64,000 nucleotides of DNA from the NCBI RefSeq assembly GCF_012927045.1, contig NZ_JABBFW010000007.1, positions 186,001 to 250,000 on the forward strand, given 5' to 3'. The DNA is from Azohydromonas caseinilytica. GTDB lineage: Bacteria > Pseudomonadota > Gammaproteobacteria > Burkholderiales > Burkholderiaceae_C. A model generated the notes under the pieces. It searched no databases. It was given only the letters and a program-made list of their open reading frames with translations, and was not told the DNA's origin. Position numbers and translations under genes: made by a program. This document shows, in pieces, positions 47,037 to 54,746 of this stretch; the first letter of the stretch is position 1; every line of letters begins with the position of its first letter.

Positions 47037-47570
47037 ATGACCAAGGACCTCATCTTCCACGCCGGCGAAGCCACGGTGCTGGCCGCCGAAGGCCAGTACA
47101 CCGACGCGATGCCCGAGATCCTGATCGGCCGCACCGACGGCCCGGTGGGCCAGGCCTTCGCCAACATGATGGCCCAGAGCAAGGGCCACACCGCCATGTT
47201 CGCCATCCGCGCCTGCAACCAGCTGGTGCGCCCGGCGACCATGCTGGTCCCCAAGGTCACGCTCAAGGACATGGCCAACATCGACCTCTTCGGCGGCGTG
47301 GTGCAGTCGGCCACGGCCGACGCGGTGGTGGACTGCCTCATCGAGGGCATCATTCCCAAGGAGCAGGCCAACGAGCTGTGCATCATCTCCCTGGTGTGGA
47401 TCGACCCGCGCTGCGCCACGCACGCGCAGCTCGACAAGAAGGACATGTACCGCACCAACTACGAGGCCACCAAGCTGGCCATCCGCCGCGCGCTCGCCAA
47501 CGAGCCCAGCGTGGAGGAGCTCATCGCCAACCGCCACACCATCAAGCACGACATGGACGACTGGAGCTGA
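47037..47570 (+). CDS. Formaldehyde-activating-enzyme homologue lacking the catalytic His
   Basis: A 177-residue Fae-family protein. It keeps the fold marks VGQAFANMMAQSKGHTAMFAI, LVRPATMLVPKVTLK and CIISLVWIDPR but differs from canonical Fae at the active site: the AHIDLIIG of Fae (29071 gene) is AMPEILIG here, so the catalytic His is Met 25. A C-terminal extension ends HTIKHDMDDWS. It is probably not a formaldehyde-condensing enzyme; related Fae paralogues have unclear roles (sensor, other aldehyde or carrier). AGGAA precedes the ATG. It stands alone between the fhc operon and pcd. Confidence 0.85.
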   Translation: MTKDLIFHAGEATVLAAEGQYTDAMPEILIGRTDGPVGQAFANMMAQSKGHTAMFAIRACNQLVRPATMLVPKVTLKDMANIDLFGGVVQSATADAVVDCLIEGIIPKEQANELCIISLVWIDPRCATHAQLDKKDMYRTNYEATKLAIRRALANEPSVEELIANRHTIKHDMDDWS

Positions 47571-47598
47571 GCCGGTACGGGCTTCATGCCGGGGGGTC

Positions 47599-47613
47599 TG
47601 GCAGCGGCGGTGC
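47599..47613 (+). promoter_or_regulatory. Weak sigma-54-like promoter before pcd
   Basis: TGGCAGCGGCGGTGC: GG-N10-GC spacing and TGGCA, but the -12 box is GTGC rather than TTGC, and the area is very GC-rich. Listed as a possibility only. Confidence 0.25.
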
Positions 47614-47689
47614 GTCGGCGCAAGATGCAGCCTGCGGCGGCGGCTGCCGCGCGATCCCCGCGCGGTCCGCGGCCCTCAGGAGGGATGTC

Positions 47690-48079
47690 ATGACGCAATG
47701 GCGCAAGTCCACGGCCGACACGGTCTACAGCCCCGAGGAGATCGAGGCGCGGCTCAAGCAGGAGCTGCCGCACTGGTACTACGAGGACGGCTGGATCAGG
47801 CGCAAGTACAGGACCAGCGGCTGGAAGTCCACGCTGATGGTGGTCAACACCGTCGGCCAGCTCGCGGAGGCCGCCTGGCACCACCCGGACCTCACGGTGT
47901 CCTATGCCTTCGTGATCGTGAAGCTCATGAACCATGCCGCCAAGGGGGTGACCGACAAGGACTTCGCCCTGGCCCACAAGTTCGAGGAGGTGCTGATGTG
48001 GCAGCCGGGCAAGGACGAGAGCTCGCCGCTGGAGGGCACGCCCGATGACCCGCGCTTCAAGCACCTCAAGTACGACTGA
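47690..48079 (+). CDS. pcd: Pterin-4a-carbinolamine dehydratase-like protein
   Basis: A 129-residue member of the PCD/DCoH family. The typical core WKSTLMVVNTVGQLAEAAWHHPDL is visible with the conserved HHP, followed by the helix and the FALAHKFEEV segment. In H4MPT clusters a PCD homologue is often present and may act on a pterin intermediate. AGGAGG precedes the ATG closely. It is the first gene of a run of plus-strand genes leading into the quinoprotein module. Confidence 0.85.
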   Translation: MTQWRKSTADTVYSPEEIEARLKQELPHWYYEDGWIRRKYRTSGWKSTLMVVNTVGQLAEAAWHHPDLTVSYAFVIVKLMNHAAKGVTDKDFALAHKFEEVLMWQPGKDESSPLEGTPDDPRFKHLKYD

Positions 48080-48083
48080 GCCC

Positions 48084-48764
48084 ATGGCCCGATCCCAACG
48101 CCTGGCGCTGTTCGATCTCGATCACACGCTCATTCCCTTCGACAGCGGGCGCGAGTGGCTGCTGTTCCTGGTGGAGCGCGGCGCCGTCGATGCCGCGGTG
48201 GAGCGGCGCTACCTGGAGTCCTGCCGCAGCTACGTCAGCGGGCGCTGCGGCATCGAGGTGCTGCACCGCGCCGTGGTCACGCCGGTGGGCCACACGGCCG
48301 AGGCCCAGATCGCGCGCTGGAGCCGCGAGTTCGAGGCCGAGATGGCGCGCCGCGTGCCGCGCTCCACGCTGGCGCTGGTGGCCAGCCACCGCGACGCCGG
48401 CGACCGCTGCGCCATCGTCACCACCACCACGCGGCTGGTGGCCGAGCCCTTCGCGCGGATCTTCGGCGTGCCGCACCTGCTGGCCACCGAGCCGCGGCGC
48501 GTGGGCGGCTGGCTCACCGGCGACATCGAGGGCCACGCCTGCCACCGCGAGCACAAGGTGACGCACGTGCAGCGCTGGCTGGCCGCGGAAGGGCTGATGC
48601 TCAAGGACTTCGAGCGCAGCTGGTTCTACTCCGACGCCGCGGGCGATCTGCCGCTGCTGCAGGCGGTGACGGACCCGGTGGCGGTGCGCCCCGACGACCG
48701 GCTGCGCGCCGTGGCACAGGAGCGCGGCTGGCCGGTGCTGGGGACGGCGGATGTGGCGTTCTGA
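48084..48764 (+). CDS. HAD-IB-family phosphatase
   Basis: A 226-residue HAD hydrolase similar to SerB/HAD-IB proteins. Motif I is LALFDLDHTLIPFDSG, motif II CAIVTTTTRLVAEPFA and the C-terminal motif WFYSDAAGDLPLLQAV. The substrate is not evident; by context it could remove a phosphate in pterin or furan cofactor synthesis. It starts 4 bases after pcd and overlaps the beta-propeller gene by 14 bases. Confidence 0.82.
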   Translation: MARSQRLALFDLDHTLIPFDSGREWLLFLVERGAVDAAVERRYLESCRSYVSGRCGIEVLHRAVVTPVGHTAEAQIARWSREFEAEMARRVPRSTLALVASHRDAGDRCAIVTTTTRLVAEPFARIFGVPHLLATEPRRVGGWLTGDIEGHACHREHKVTHVQRWLAAEGLMLKDFERSWFYSDAAGDLPLLQAVTDPVAVRPDDRLRAVAQERGWPVLGTADVAF

Positions 48765-49719
48765 GCGGCGCGCCGCCCTGGCCCGCCGCACCGTGGCCGC
48801 GGCGCTGCTCCTGGCCGCCGGCGCCGCCGAGGCCAGCGGTGCGCTGGCCTTCATCACCAACCAGGGCAGCCACGACGTGAGCGTGGTGGACCTGGCCCAG
48901 CGCCGCGTGGTGGCGACGGTGGCGGTGGGGCGCTCGCCCGCGGGCGTGGCGGTGGCGGGCGACCGCGTCTTCGTCACCAACCCCGACAGCCACGAGCTGG
49001 CGGTGATCGAGCTGGGCAGCTCGCGGCTGCTGGGCACGCGGCCCGCGGGCGAGCAGCCGCTGGGCATCGCCGCGGCGCCGGACGGCCGCCAGGTCTGGGT
49101 GGCGGACTGGCAAGGCCAGCGCCTCCTGGGCTTCGACGCGCGCAGCCTGGAGCGGGTGGCCGACATCCCGCTGGGCCGCACTCCGTCGGGCGTGGCCGTG
49201 TCCGCCGACGGCCGGACCGCCTATGTCGCCGAGCGCGACGACGACGTGGTGGCGGTGGTGGACCTGGGCGCGCGGCGCGTGAAGGCGCGCATCGCCGTCG
49301 GGAGCCATCCCTACGCCCTGCTGCTGGACGCGGCGCGCGAGCGGCTGCTGGCGCTCAACGTCCAGGGCGACGACATGAGCGTGGTGGACCTGCGCACGCT
49401 GCGCGAGGTGCGGCGCGTGCCGCTGGGCCGCGCGCCCTACGGCGCGGCGCTCTCCGGCGACGGGCGGCGCCTCTACGTCACCAACCAGCACGAGGACACG
49501 GTGAGCGTGCTGGACGCCCAGAGCTACGAGTCCCTGCAGCGCCTCACCGGCTTCGGCCATCCGGAGGGCGTGGCGGTGCAGGGCGATGATCTTCTCGTCG
49601 TCAACTGGATGGACGACGACCTCTCGGTGCTGGATGCCGACAGCGGGCGGCTGCGCGTGCGCATCCCCACCGGTTCCAATCCCCGCGGTTTCGGCGCCTT
49701 CGTGGCGACCGTGCCCTGA
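48751..49719 (+). CDS. Quinoprotein-associated YVTN beta-propeller protein
   Basis: A 322-residue exported beta-propeller. After the signal peptide (about 1-29) there are seven YVTN-type repeats such as FITNQGSHDVSVVDLAQRRV, VWVADWQGQRLLGFD and LYVTNQHEDTVSVLD. Proteins of this kind are found with PQQ-dependent alcohol catabolism genes; the function is unproven, perhaps a scaffold or electron/ligand relay. It overlaps the upstream phosphatase gene and is followed by mxaD-like, metallohydrolase and SoxYZ-like genes, forming a module. Confidence 0.85.
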   Translation: MWRSERRAALARRTVAAALLLAAGAAEASGALAFITNQGSHDVSVVDLAQRRVVATVAVGRSPAGVAVAGDRVFVTNPDSHELAVIELGSSRLLGTRPAGEQPLGIAAAPDGRQVWVADWQGQRLLGFDARSLERVADIPLGRTPSGVAVSADGRTAYVAERDDDVVAVVDLGARRVKARIAVGSHPYALLLDAARERLLALNVQGDDMSVVDLRTLREVRRVPLGRAPYGAALSGDGRRLYVTNQHEDTVSVLDAQSYESLQRLTGFGHPEGVAVQGDDLLVVNWMDDDLSVLDADSGRLRVRIPTGSNPRGFGAFVATVP

Positions 49720-49751
49720 CCCCCACGCGACCACTCAAGGAGACCCGTCGC

Positions 49752-50291
49752 ATGCATTCGCCCCTGTTGTTGAGAAGAACCCTGCTCGCCATGGGCCTGG
49801 CCGTCGCCGTCGCCGGCGCCCAGGCCCATGGCCCGACCCGCCAGAAGGTGGTCGAGAAAGTGACCATCGACGCCCCGGCCGCGGCGGTGTGGGACAAGGT
49901 GAAAGCCTTCGACGGGCTGCACCAGTGGCATCCGGCCGCCGCCTCCACCACCGCCACGCAGGGCAACACGGTGGGCTCGGTGCGCACCATCAAGCTCAAG
50001 GACGGCGGCGAGATCGTCGAGACGCTGGAGGGCTACAGCGAGGAGCAGCGCCGCTACACCTACCGCGCCAAGGACGGCGGCGCGCTGCCGGTGAGCAACT
50101 ACACCTCCACGCTGCAGGTCTCGCCCGAGGGCGACAACAAGTCGGTGGTGGAGTGGCGCGGCGCCTTCTACCGCGCCTTCCCCGGCAACGATCCCCCGGC
50201 CGACAAGAACGACGAGACGGCGCTCAAGGCCGTCACCGAGGTTTACCAGGCCGGGCTGGCGAACCTGAAGAAGGTGGCGGAAGGGCGCTGA
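49752..50291 (+). CDS. MxaD-like SRPBCC-fold periplasmic protein
   Basis: A 179-residue exported protein with a polyketide-cyclase/SRPBCC fold: signal peptide 1-25 (GAQAHGPT), then VVEKVTIDAPAAAVWDKVKAFDGLHQWHP, GSVRTIKLKDGGEIVETLE and WRGAFYRAFPGND. MxaD of methylotrophs helps electron transfer between methanol dehydrogenase and cytochrome cL. Here it lies 34 kb from xoxF, in the quinoprotein-associated module. AAGGAG precedes the ATG. Confidence 0.85.
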   Translation: MHSPLLLRRTLLAMGLAVAVAGAQAHGPTRQKVVEKVTIDAPAAAVWDKVKAFDGLHQWHPAAASTTATQGNTVGSVRTIKLKDGGEIVETLEGYSEEQRRYTYRAKDGGALPVSNYTSTLQVSPEGDNKSVVEWRGAFYRAFPGNDPPADKNDETALKAVTEVYQAGLANLKKVAEGR

Positions 50292-50295
50292 AGCC

Positions 50296-51267
50296 ATGCG
50301 CGCGCGCCTGCTCGCAGCCCTGGCGGCCGGTTGCACGGCCGCGCTGCTGGCGGCGTGCGCAGCACGACCCGGGCCGGAGGCCGCGGCACCGGGCGCTGGC
50401 GGCGCGGCGGCTGTCCCGGCCGTCGAAACCCTCGCCCCCGGCGCCTACCTCCTCCCCGGCCGCCATGCCGTCTGGGACGCCGCGCACACGCGCGTGGCCA
50501 ACACCGGCTTCATCGTCGGCAGCCGCTGCGCGGCGGTGATCGACAGCGGCGGCAGCCCGCAGCATGGGCGCGAGCTGCTGGCGGCGCTGCGCCGGGTCAC
50601 GCCGCTGCCGGTGTGCTACCTCATCAACACCCACGTCCATCCGGACCACGTGATGGGCAACGGCGCTTTCGCCACCGCCAACGGCGGCAAGGCGCCCCAG
50701 GTCGTCGGCCACCTCAAGCTGGCCGCGGCGCTGGCGGCGCGCACGCCCTACTACCTGCGCGCGCTGCAGCGCGAGGGCGCCACTGAAATTCCCGAGCGCA
50801 TCGCGCCGCCGACGCTGGCCGTGGCCGACCGCATGGAGCTGGACCTGGGCGGGCGCAGCCTGGAGCTGCGCGCCTGGCCCACGGCCCACACCGACGCCGA
50901 CCTCACGGTGCTGGACACCACCTCGGGCACGCTGTGGCTGGGCGACCTGGCCTTCGACGGCCACCTGCCGGTGCTGGACGGCAAGCTGCAGGGCTGGCTG
51001 CAGGTGCTCGACGCGCTGGGCCGCGAGAGCGCCCGCCGCGCCGTGCCCGGCCATGGCCGCGTCATGGCCGCCTGGCCGGCAGACCTGCAGCCCACGGTGG
51101 ACTACCTCGCCGGTCTGCGGCGCGAAGTGGAAGCCGCGCTGGGCAAAGGCCTGAGCCTGACCGAAACTCTGGAAGCCACCCGCTTGCCCGGACAATGGCA
51201 GCTGGCGGAGGACTTCCACCGCCGCAACCTCACCACCGCCTACGCCGAGCTGGAGTGGGCGCGCTGA
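50296..51267 (+). CDS. Quinoprotein relay-type zinc metallohydrolase (intact site)
   Basis: A 323-residue metallo-beta-lactamase-fold lipoprotein. LLAACAARPG near residue 20 is a lipobox. The zinc motif is intact: INTHVHPDHVMGNGAF, then PTAHTDADLTV and a VPGHGRVMAAWP His. It corresponds to the metallohydrolase-2-type proteins that accompany SoxYZ-like carriers in PQQ-dehydrogenase clusters (SoxH-related). Its substrate may be a thiol ester on the SoxYZ-like carrier. It starts 4 bases after the mxaD-like gene. Confidence 0.85.
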   Translation: MRARLLAALAAGCTAALLAACAARPGPEAAAPGAGGAAAVPAVETLAPGAYLLPGRHAVWDAAHTRVANTGFIVGSRCAAVIDSGGSPQHGRELLAALRRVTPLPVCYLINTHVHPDHVMGNGAFATANGGKAPQVVGHLKLAAALAARTPYYLRALQREGATEIPERIAPPTLAVADRMELDLGGRSLELRAWPTAHTDADLTVLDTTSGTLWLGDLAFDGHLPVLDGKLQGWLQVLDALGRESARRAVPGHGRVMAAWPADLQPTVDYLAGLRREVEAALGKGLSLTETLEATRLPGQWQLAEDFHRRNLTTAYAELEWAR

Positions 51268-51296
51268 CGAGGACCACCACCTCCCAGGAGGTCACC

Positions 51297-52124
51297 ATGA
51301 CAACCGTCTTTACCCGCCGCCGCCAGGTGCTCGGCCTGCTGCTGGCCGCGCCCGCCGTCACCCGCGCGCAGCTGCGCACGGCCGAGGAGCTGGAGAACAA
51401 CCCGCGCTGGCTGCAGCAGCGCGAGGCGCTGTTCGGCGCTCGCGCCATCGTCGAGGACGAGGCCCTGATCTCGCTGCAGGCCCCGGCGCGCGCCGAAGAC
51501 GCGGCGGTGGTGCCCATCGCCGTGCGCGCGGGCCTGGTGCAAGGCCAGCAGGGCCGGTTCATCCGCCGCCTGGTGCTGATCATCGACAACAACCCCTCGC
51601 CGCTGGCCGCGCAGATCGAGTTCGGCCCGGCCAGCGGACGCGCCGACCTGGAGACGCGCGTGCGCATCGACGAGTACGGCTTCGTGCGCGCCATCGCCGA
51701 GTTTTCCGACGGCCGCCTGGCGATGAGCAAGCGCTTCGTGAAGGCCTCGGGCGGCTGCTCCGCGCCGCCGGGCAAGGACGCCGAGGCCGCGCGCGCCACG
51801 CTGGGGCGCATGCGGCTGGCGGTGCAGGAGGACGCGCCGGCCGGGCAGCCCTTGCGCGCGCAACTGATGGTCAGCCATCCCAACGACTCCGGGCTGGTGA
51901 TGGACCAGGCCACGCGGCTCTACACCAAGGCGCAGTACGTGCGCCGCATCGAGCTGGCCTATGCCGGGCAGCCGGTGCTCAAGGCGGAGGTCGATTTCTC
52001 GCTGAGCGAGAACCCGCACCTGCGCTTCTGGCTCAAGCCCGAGCCGCGCGGCGGCGAGCTCGTCGCCCGGGTGGACGACACCGAGGGCCGCCACTTCGAG
52101 CAGCGGCTCCAGCTCGCGGCCTGA
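51297..52124 (+). CDS. SoxYZ-like carrier protein, quinoprotein-associated
   Basis: A 275-residue exported fusion of SoxY-like and SoxZ-like domains. The signal peptide is Tat-like (TRRRQVLGLLLAAPAV). The SoxY part has IVEDEALISLQAPARAEDAAV and ends in KASGGCSAPPG, where the Cys on a flexible Gly arm is the carrier position. The SoxZ part begins around residue 180 with LRAQLMVSHPNDSGLVMDQ and includes NPHLRFWLKPEPRGGELV. In thiosulfate oxidation the SoxY Cys carries sulfur; here, without sox oxidases, the carried group is unknown. AGGAGG precedes the ATG. Confidence 0.88.
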   Translation: MTTVFTRRRQVLGLLLAAPAVTRAQLRTAEELENNPRWLQQREALFGARAIVEDEALISLQAPARAEDAAVVPIAVRAGLVQGQQGRFIRRLVLIIDNNPSPLAAQIEFGPASGRADLETRVRIDEYGFVRAIAEFSDGRLAMSKRFVKASGGCSAPPGKDAEAARATLGRMRLAVQEDAPAGQPLRAQLMVSHPNDSGLVMDQATRLYTKAQYVRRIELAYAGQPVLKAEVDFSLSENPHLRFWLKPEPRGGELVARVDDTEGRHFEQRLQLAA

Positions 52125-52145
52125 TCCGGGCGCAAGGAGCCGATC

Positions 52146-53165
52146 CTGGGTGCCGCCGCATCGCCCTCGCTCCCGTCCCGCCGCCGCTGCCTGCGCGGGA
52201 TGGCGGCGCTGGCGCTGGGCAGCTGGGCGCAGGCGTCCACGGCGGCCGTGGCGGCGCTGCCGCCGGCCCGCTACGGCCAGCCGCTGGCGCTGGCGCCGGG
52301 CGTGTTCGCGCTGCCGGGCGGCCTGGAAGGCGCCGAACCCGACAACCAGGGCGCCGTCGGCAACCTGGGCCTGATCGACACGCTGGCCGGGCCGGTGCTG
52401 GTCGAGACCGGCGGCTCGTACCGGCTGGCGCGCTGGGCCATCAGCGAGGCGCGGCGGCTCACCGGGCGCCGGCCGGTGCTGGCCGTCATCACCCAGGCGC
52501 GGCCGGAGTTCCTGATGGGCGGCGCGGCCTTCGAGGAGGCCGGCATCCCGGTGCTGGCGCATGCGGACACGGCCGAGCTGATGGCGCTGCGCTGCCATGA
52601 GTGCCTGCGCCGGCTGCGCGCCGACCTGGGCGAGGCGGCGATGCGCGGCACGCGGCTGGTGCTGCCGGGGCGGCGCATCGAGGCCGGCCTGTCCCTGGAG
52701 CTGGGCGGGCGGCGCATCGAGCTGCTGCACCTCAACGGCCACACCTCGGGCGACCTGGTGGTGCTGGCGGCCGACCGCGGCGTGGCCTTCGCCGGCGCGC
52801 TGGTGCCGGCCGGGCGCATCCCGGAGATCGACCCCGGGCGCGAGGCCACGCCCTGGCGCGCGGCGCTGCGGCGCCTGGGCCGGCAGGAAGGGCTGCGCAC
52901 GCTGGTGCCCGGCTACGGGGCGCCGGGGCCGGCGGCGGGGCTGGTCGACGCGGTCGAGGCCTACCTCGCGGCGCTGGAGTCGCAGGTGCAGGCGCTGCTG
53001 GACGCGGGCGTGGACCTGCTCGAAGCGCAGCGCCGCGTGGAGCTGCCGGCCTGGCGCGGCTGGGCGCGCTACGAGGCCTTCCACAAGCGCAACGTGCAGC
53101 GCCAGTACCTGGCGGCCGAGCTGCGCTGGCTGGGCGGCGTGCCGGACCCTGGCGCGCCACGCTGA
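52146..53165 (+). CDS. Metallo-beta-lactamase-fold protein with lost zinc motif, Tat-type signal
   Basis: A SoxH-related metallo-beta-lactamase-fold protein of the quinoprotein relay type. The zinc motif that reads NTHVHPDHVMGN in its neighbour is ITQARPEFLMGG here (residues Q117, R119, E121, F122), so all canonical ligands in that motif are replaced; HLNGHTSGDLVVL and the C-terminal YEAFHKRNVQRQYLAAEL remain. The first ATG is 52200, but in frame upstream lies SRRRCLRGMAALALGSW, a near-consensus twin-arginine signal, and AAGGAG at 52134-52139 fits a CTG start at 52146. I annotate from that CTG. It may be a structural partner of the intact enzyme. Confidence 0.72.
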   Translation: MGAAASPSLPSRRRCLRGMAALALGSWAQASTAAVAALPPARYGQPLALAPGVFALPGGLEGAEPDNQGAVGNLGLIDTLAGPVLVETGGSYRLARWAISEARRLTGRRPVLAVITQARPEFLMGGAAFEEAGIPVLAHADTAELMALRCHECLRRLRADLGEAAMRGTRLVLPGRRIEAGLSLELGGRRIELLHLNGHTSGDLVVLAADRGVAFAGALVPAGRIPEIDPGREATPWRAALRRLGRQEGLRTLVPGYGAPGPAAGLVDAVEAYLAALESQVQALLDAGVDLLEAQRRVELPAWRGWARYEAFHKRNVQRQYLAAELRWLGGVPDPGAPR

Positions 53166-53560
53166 AGGCCCAGCGCGCGCCACCCGGCACCGCGGCGGGC
53201 GTTGGCGGTTCGCAACAGAAAGACCCTGCTGGGGGCTCGGGTGTCCGCCTCCCGCGCCACCGCGCCGGCGCGGCTGCGACAGCCGGCTTACGTGCAAACC
53301 CGAATGCGCCGGCCATTGGCGCCGTGGTTGCGCACGCATGTGCCGCTGCCGGTGCTACCGCCCGCCACAACGCTGCAAGCCGAAGCAAGGCCGCGCACGG
53401 CTAGCCCGTGGAAACCCGGGCGGGTGGCCGCTTTTGGCGCAACAGACACTCGCTTCGCCGAAATGCCGGGCCGGCCCGTGAAGCGGGCGCCGGCGGCGGC
53501 GCGGTCCGTCAGCGCGAGGACCGGCCGAGCCAACGCATTCCACCAAGAGGAGACGTCTCC
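53166..53560. other. Upstream region of the porin gene
   Basis: 395 bases without a gene I can support; a 120-residue frame at 53202 has no family look. It carries a sigma-54 promoter-like site at 53317 and a perfect 12-bp palindrome GGAGACGTCTCC (53549-53560) that includes the ribosome-binding site immediately before the porin ATG. Confidence 0.5.
53317..53331 (+). promoter_or_regulatory. Sigma-54 promoter-like site upstream of the porin
   Basis: TGGCGCCGTGGTTGC has exact TGGC, exact TTGC and GG-N10-GC spacing. Predicted start near 53343 leaves a leader of about 218 bases. No CACTGT hexamer is seen in the 150 bases upstream, so it may belong to another activator or be chance. Confidence 0.45.
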
Positions 53561-54661
53561 ATGAAGCAGTCCATCCTGAAGCCCAGCCTGATCGCGGCGG
53601 CCATCCTGGGCGCCGCGCCGCTGGTGCAGGCCCAATCGAACGTGACGCTGTACGGCCGCGTGGACCTGGGCGTGCAGCACAGCACCAAGACCGCCGCTGA
53701 CCTTCTGTCCCCGGTGGACGCCGGCAAGCTCACCGAGCTCTACAACGGCGGCATCCTGCCCAGCATCTGGGGCCTGCGCGGCACGGAAGACCTGGGCAGC
53801 GGCCTGAGCGCCTTCTTCAATCTGGAGAGCCACTTCAATGCCGACACGGGCACGAGCGTCAATGGCCTCTTCCGTCGCCAGGCCAACGTCGGCCTGAAGG
53901 GCGGGTGGGGCGCGGTGGCCCTGGGCCGCCAGTACTCCCCGGCCTTGCTGGCGCACCTGGGCACGGACCCGCGCGGGTTCAAGGAGCAGTTCTCGATGCT
54001 CTACCCCTACGCGTTCAACCAGTTCCAGGCCGGTGGCGCCAACGACCTGGCCGTGTTCCTGGGCAACGCCATCTCCTACACCGGCAGCTTCGGCCCGGTG
54101 AACGTGGGCGTGGCCTATGCCTTTGGCGAGCAGACCGGCAGCACCAGCAACGGCAGCACGGTGTCGATTGGCGGTTCCTACACGGGCCCGGTGACCGTGT
54201 CGGCCTCCTACCAGCAGATCAAGCTCAACAACGGTGCCGGCGACACCAAGCAGTTCGGTCTCGGTGCGGCCGTCCCGGTGGGGCCGGTGAAGATCAAGGC
54301 GCTGTTCATGCGCAACAAGGGTGACGCCGGCGTCCTGACGGCGTTCTCCGGCCGCGCCACGGAAACCGAGGTCGATGCCTGGGGCGTGGGCGCGGACTAC
54401 GCCTGGGGTGCCAACACCACCACCCTGGCTTACTACTTGGCCAAGGACCGCAACTTCTCGGCCGACAAGACCAAGACCCTGGTGCTGAGCAACGACTACG
54501 CCCTGTCCAAGCGCACGACGCTGTACGCGCAGATCGCGTATGCCGATGCCGAGGCCGGTGCCACCAACCTGACCAACATCATCGCCACGCCGGGGCTGCG
54601 CGGCCTGGTCCAGAACGAGAAGACGGCCGTGTTCGGCGTGGGCGTGAAGCACGACTTCTGA
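53561..54661 (+). CDS. Outer-membrane porin, OmpC/Gram-negative trimeric type
   Basis: A 366-residue 16-stranded-type porin. Signal peptide about 1-24 (LIAAAILGAAPLVQAQ), then the hallmark SNVTLYGRVDLGVQHS, GLRGTEDLGSGLSAFFNLE, FRRQANVGLKGGWGAVALGRQYSP with the constriction loop, alternating strand residues and a C-terminal VGVGVKHDF ending in Phe, required for BAM recognition. AAGAGGAGA precedes the ATG at 53561. It is common in Burkholderiales; here it follows the quinoprotein module and may import small alcohols or lanthanide complexes, which is inference. Confidence 0.92.
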   Translation: MKQSILKPSLIAAAILGAAPLVQAQSNVTLYGRVDLGVQHSTKTAADLLSPVDAGKLTELYNGGILPSIWGLRGTEDLGSGLSAFFNLESHFNADTGTSVNGLFRRQANVGLKGGWGAVALGRQYSPALLAHLGTDPRGFKEQFSMLYPYAFNQFQAGGANDLAVFLGNAISYTGSFGPVNVGVAYAFGEQTGSTSNGSTVSIGGSYTGPVTVSASYQQIKLNNGAGDTKQFGLGAAVPVGPVKIKALFMRNKGDAGVLTAFSGRATETEVDAWGVGADYAWGANTTTLAYYLAKDRNFSADKTKTLVLSNDYALSKRTTLYAQIAYADAEAGATNLTNIIATPGLRGLVQNEKTAVFGVGVKHDF

Positions 54662-54692
54662 TCCCGCCTTCCAGTTCGAAGAGTCCTGCTCT

Positions 54693-54721
54693 GGGCGGCG
54701 CCGCAAGGCGCCGCCCTTTTT
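54693..54721 (+). terminator. Rho-independent terminator of the porin gene
   Basis: GGGCGGCGCC, a GCAA tetraloop and GGCGCCGCCC form a perfect 10-bp stem followed by five T. Confidence 0.9.
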
Positions 54722-54746
54722 CATGGCACGACCTGAGCGCGCTGGC

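Noticed and set aside
53202-53564. A 120-codon plus-strand frame before the porin
   Set aside because: Arg/Ala/Pro-rich with no family resemblance, overlaps the porin start and has no ribosome site.
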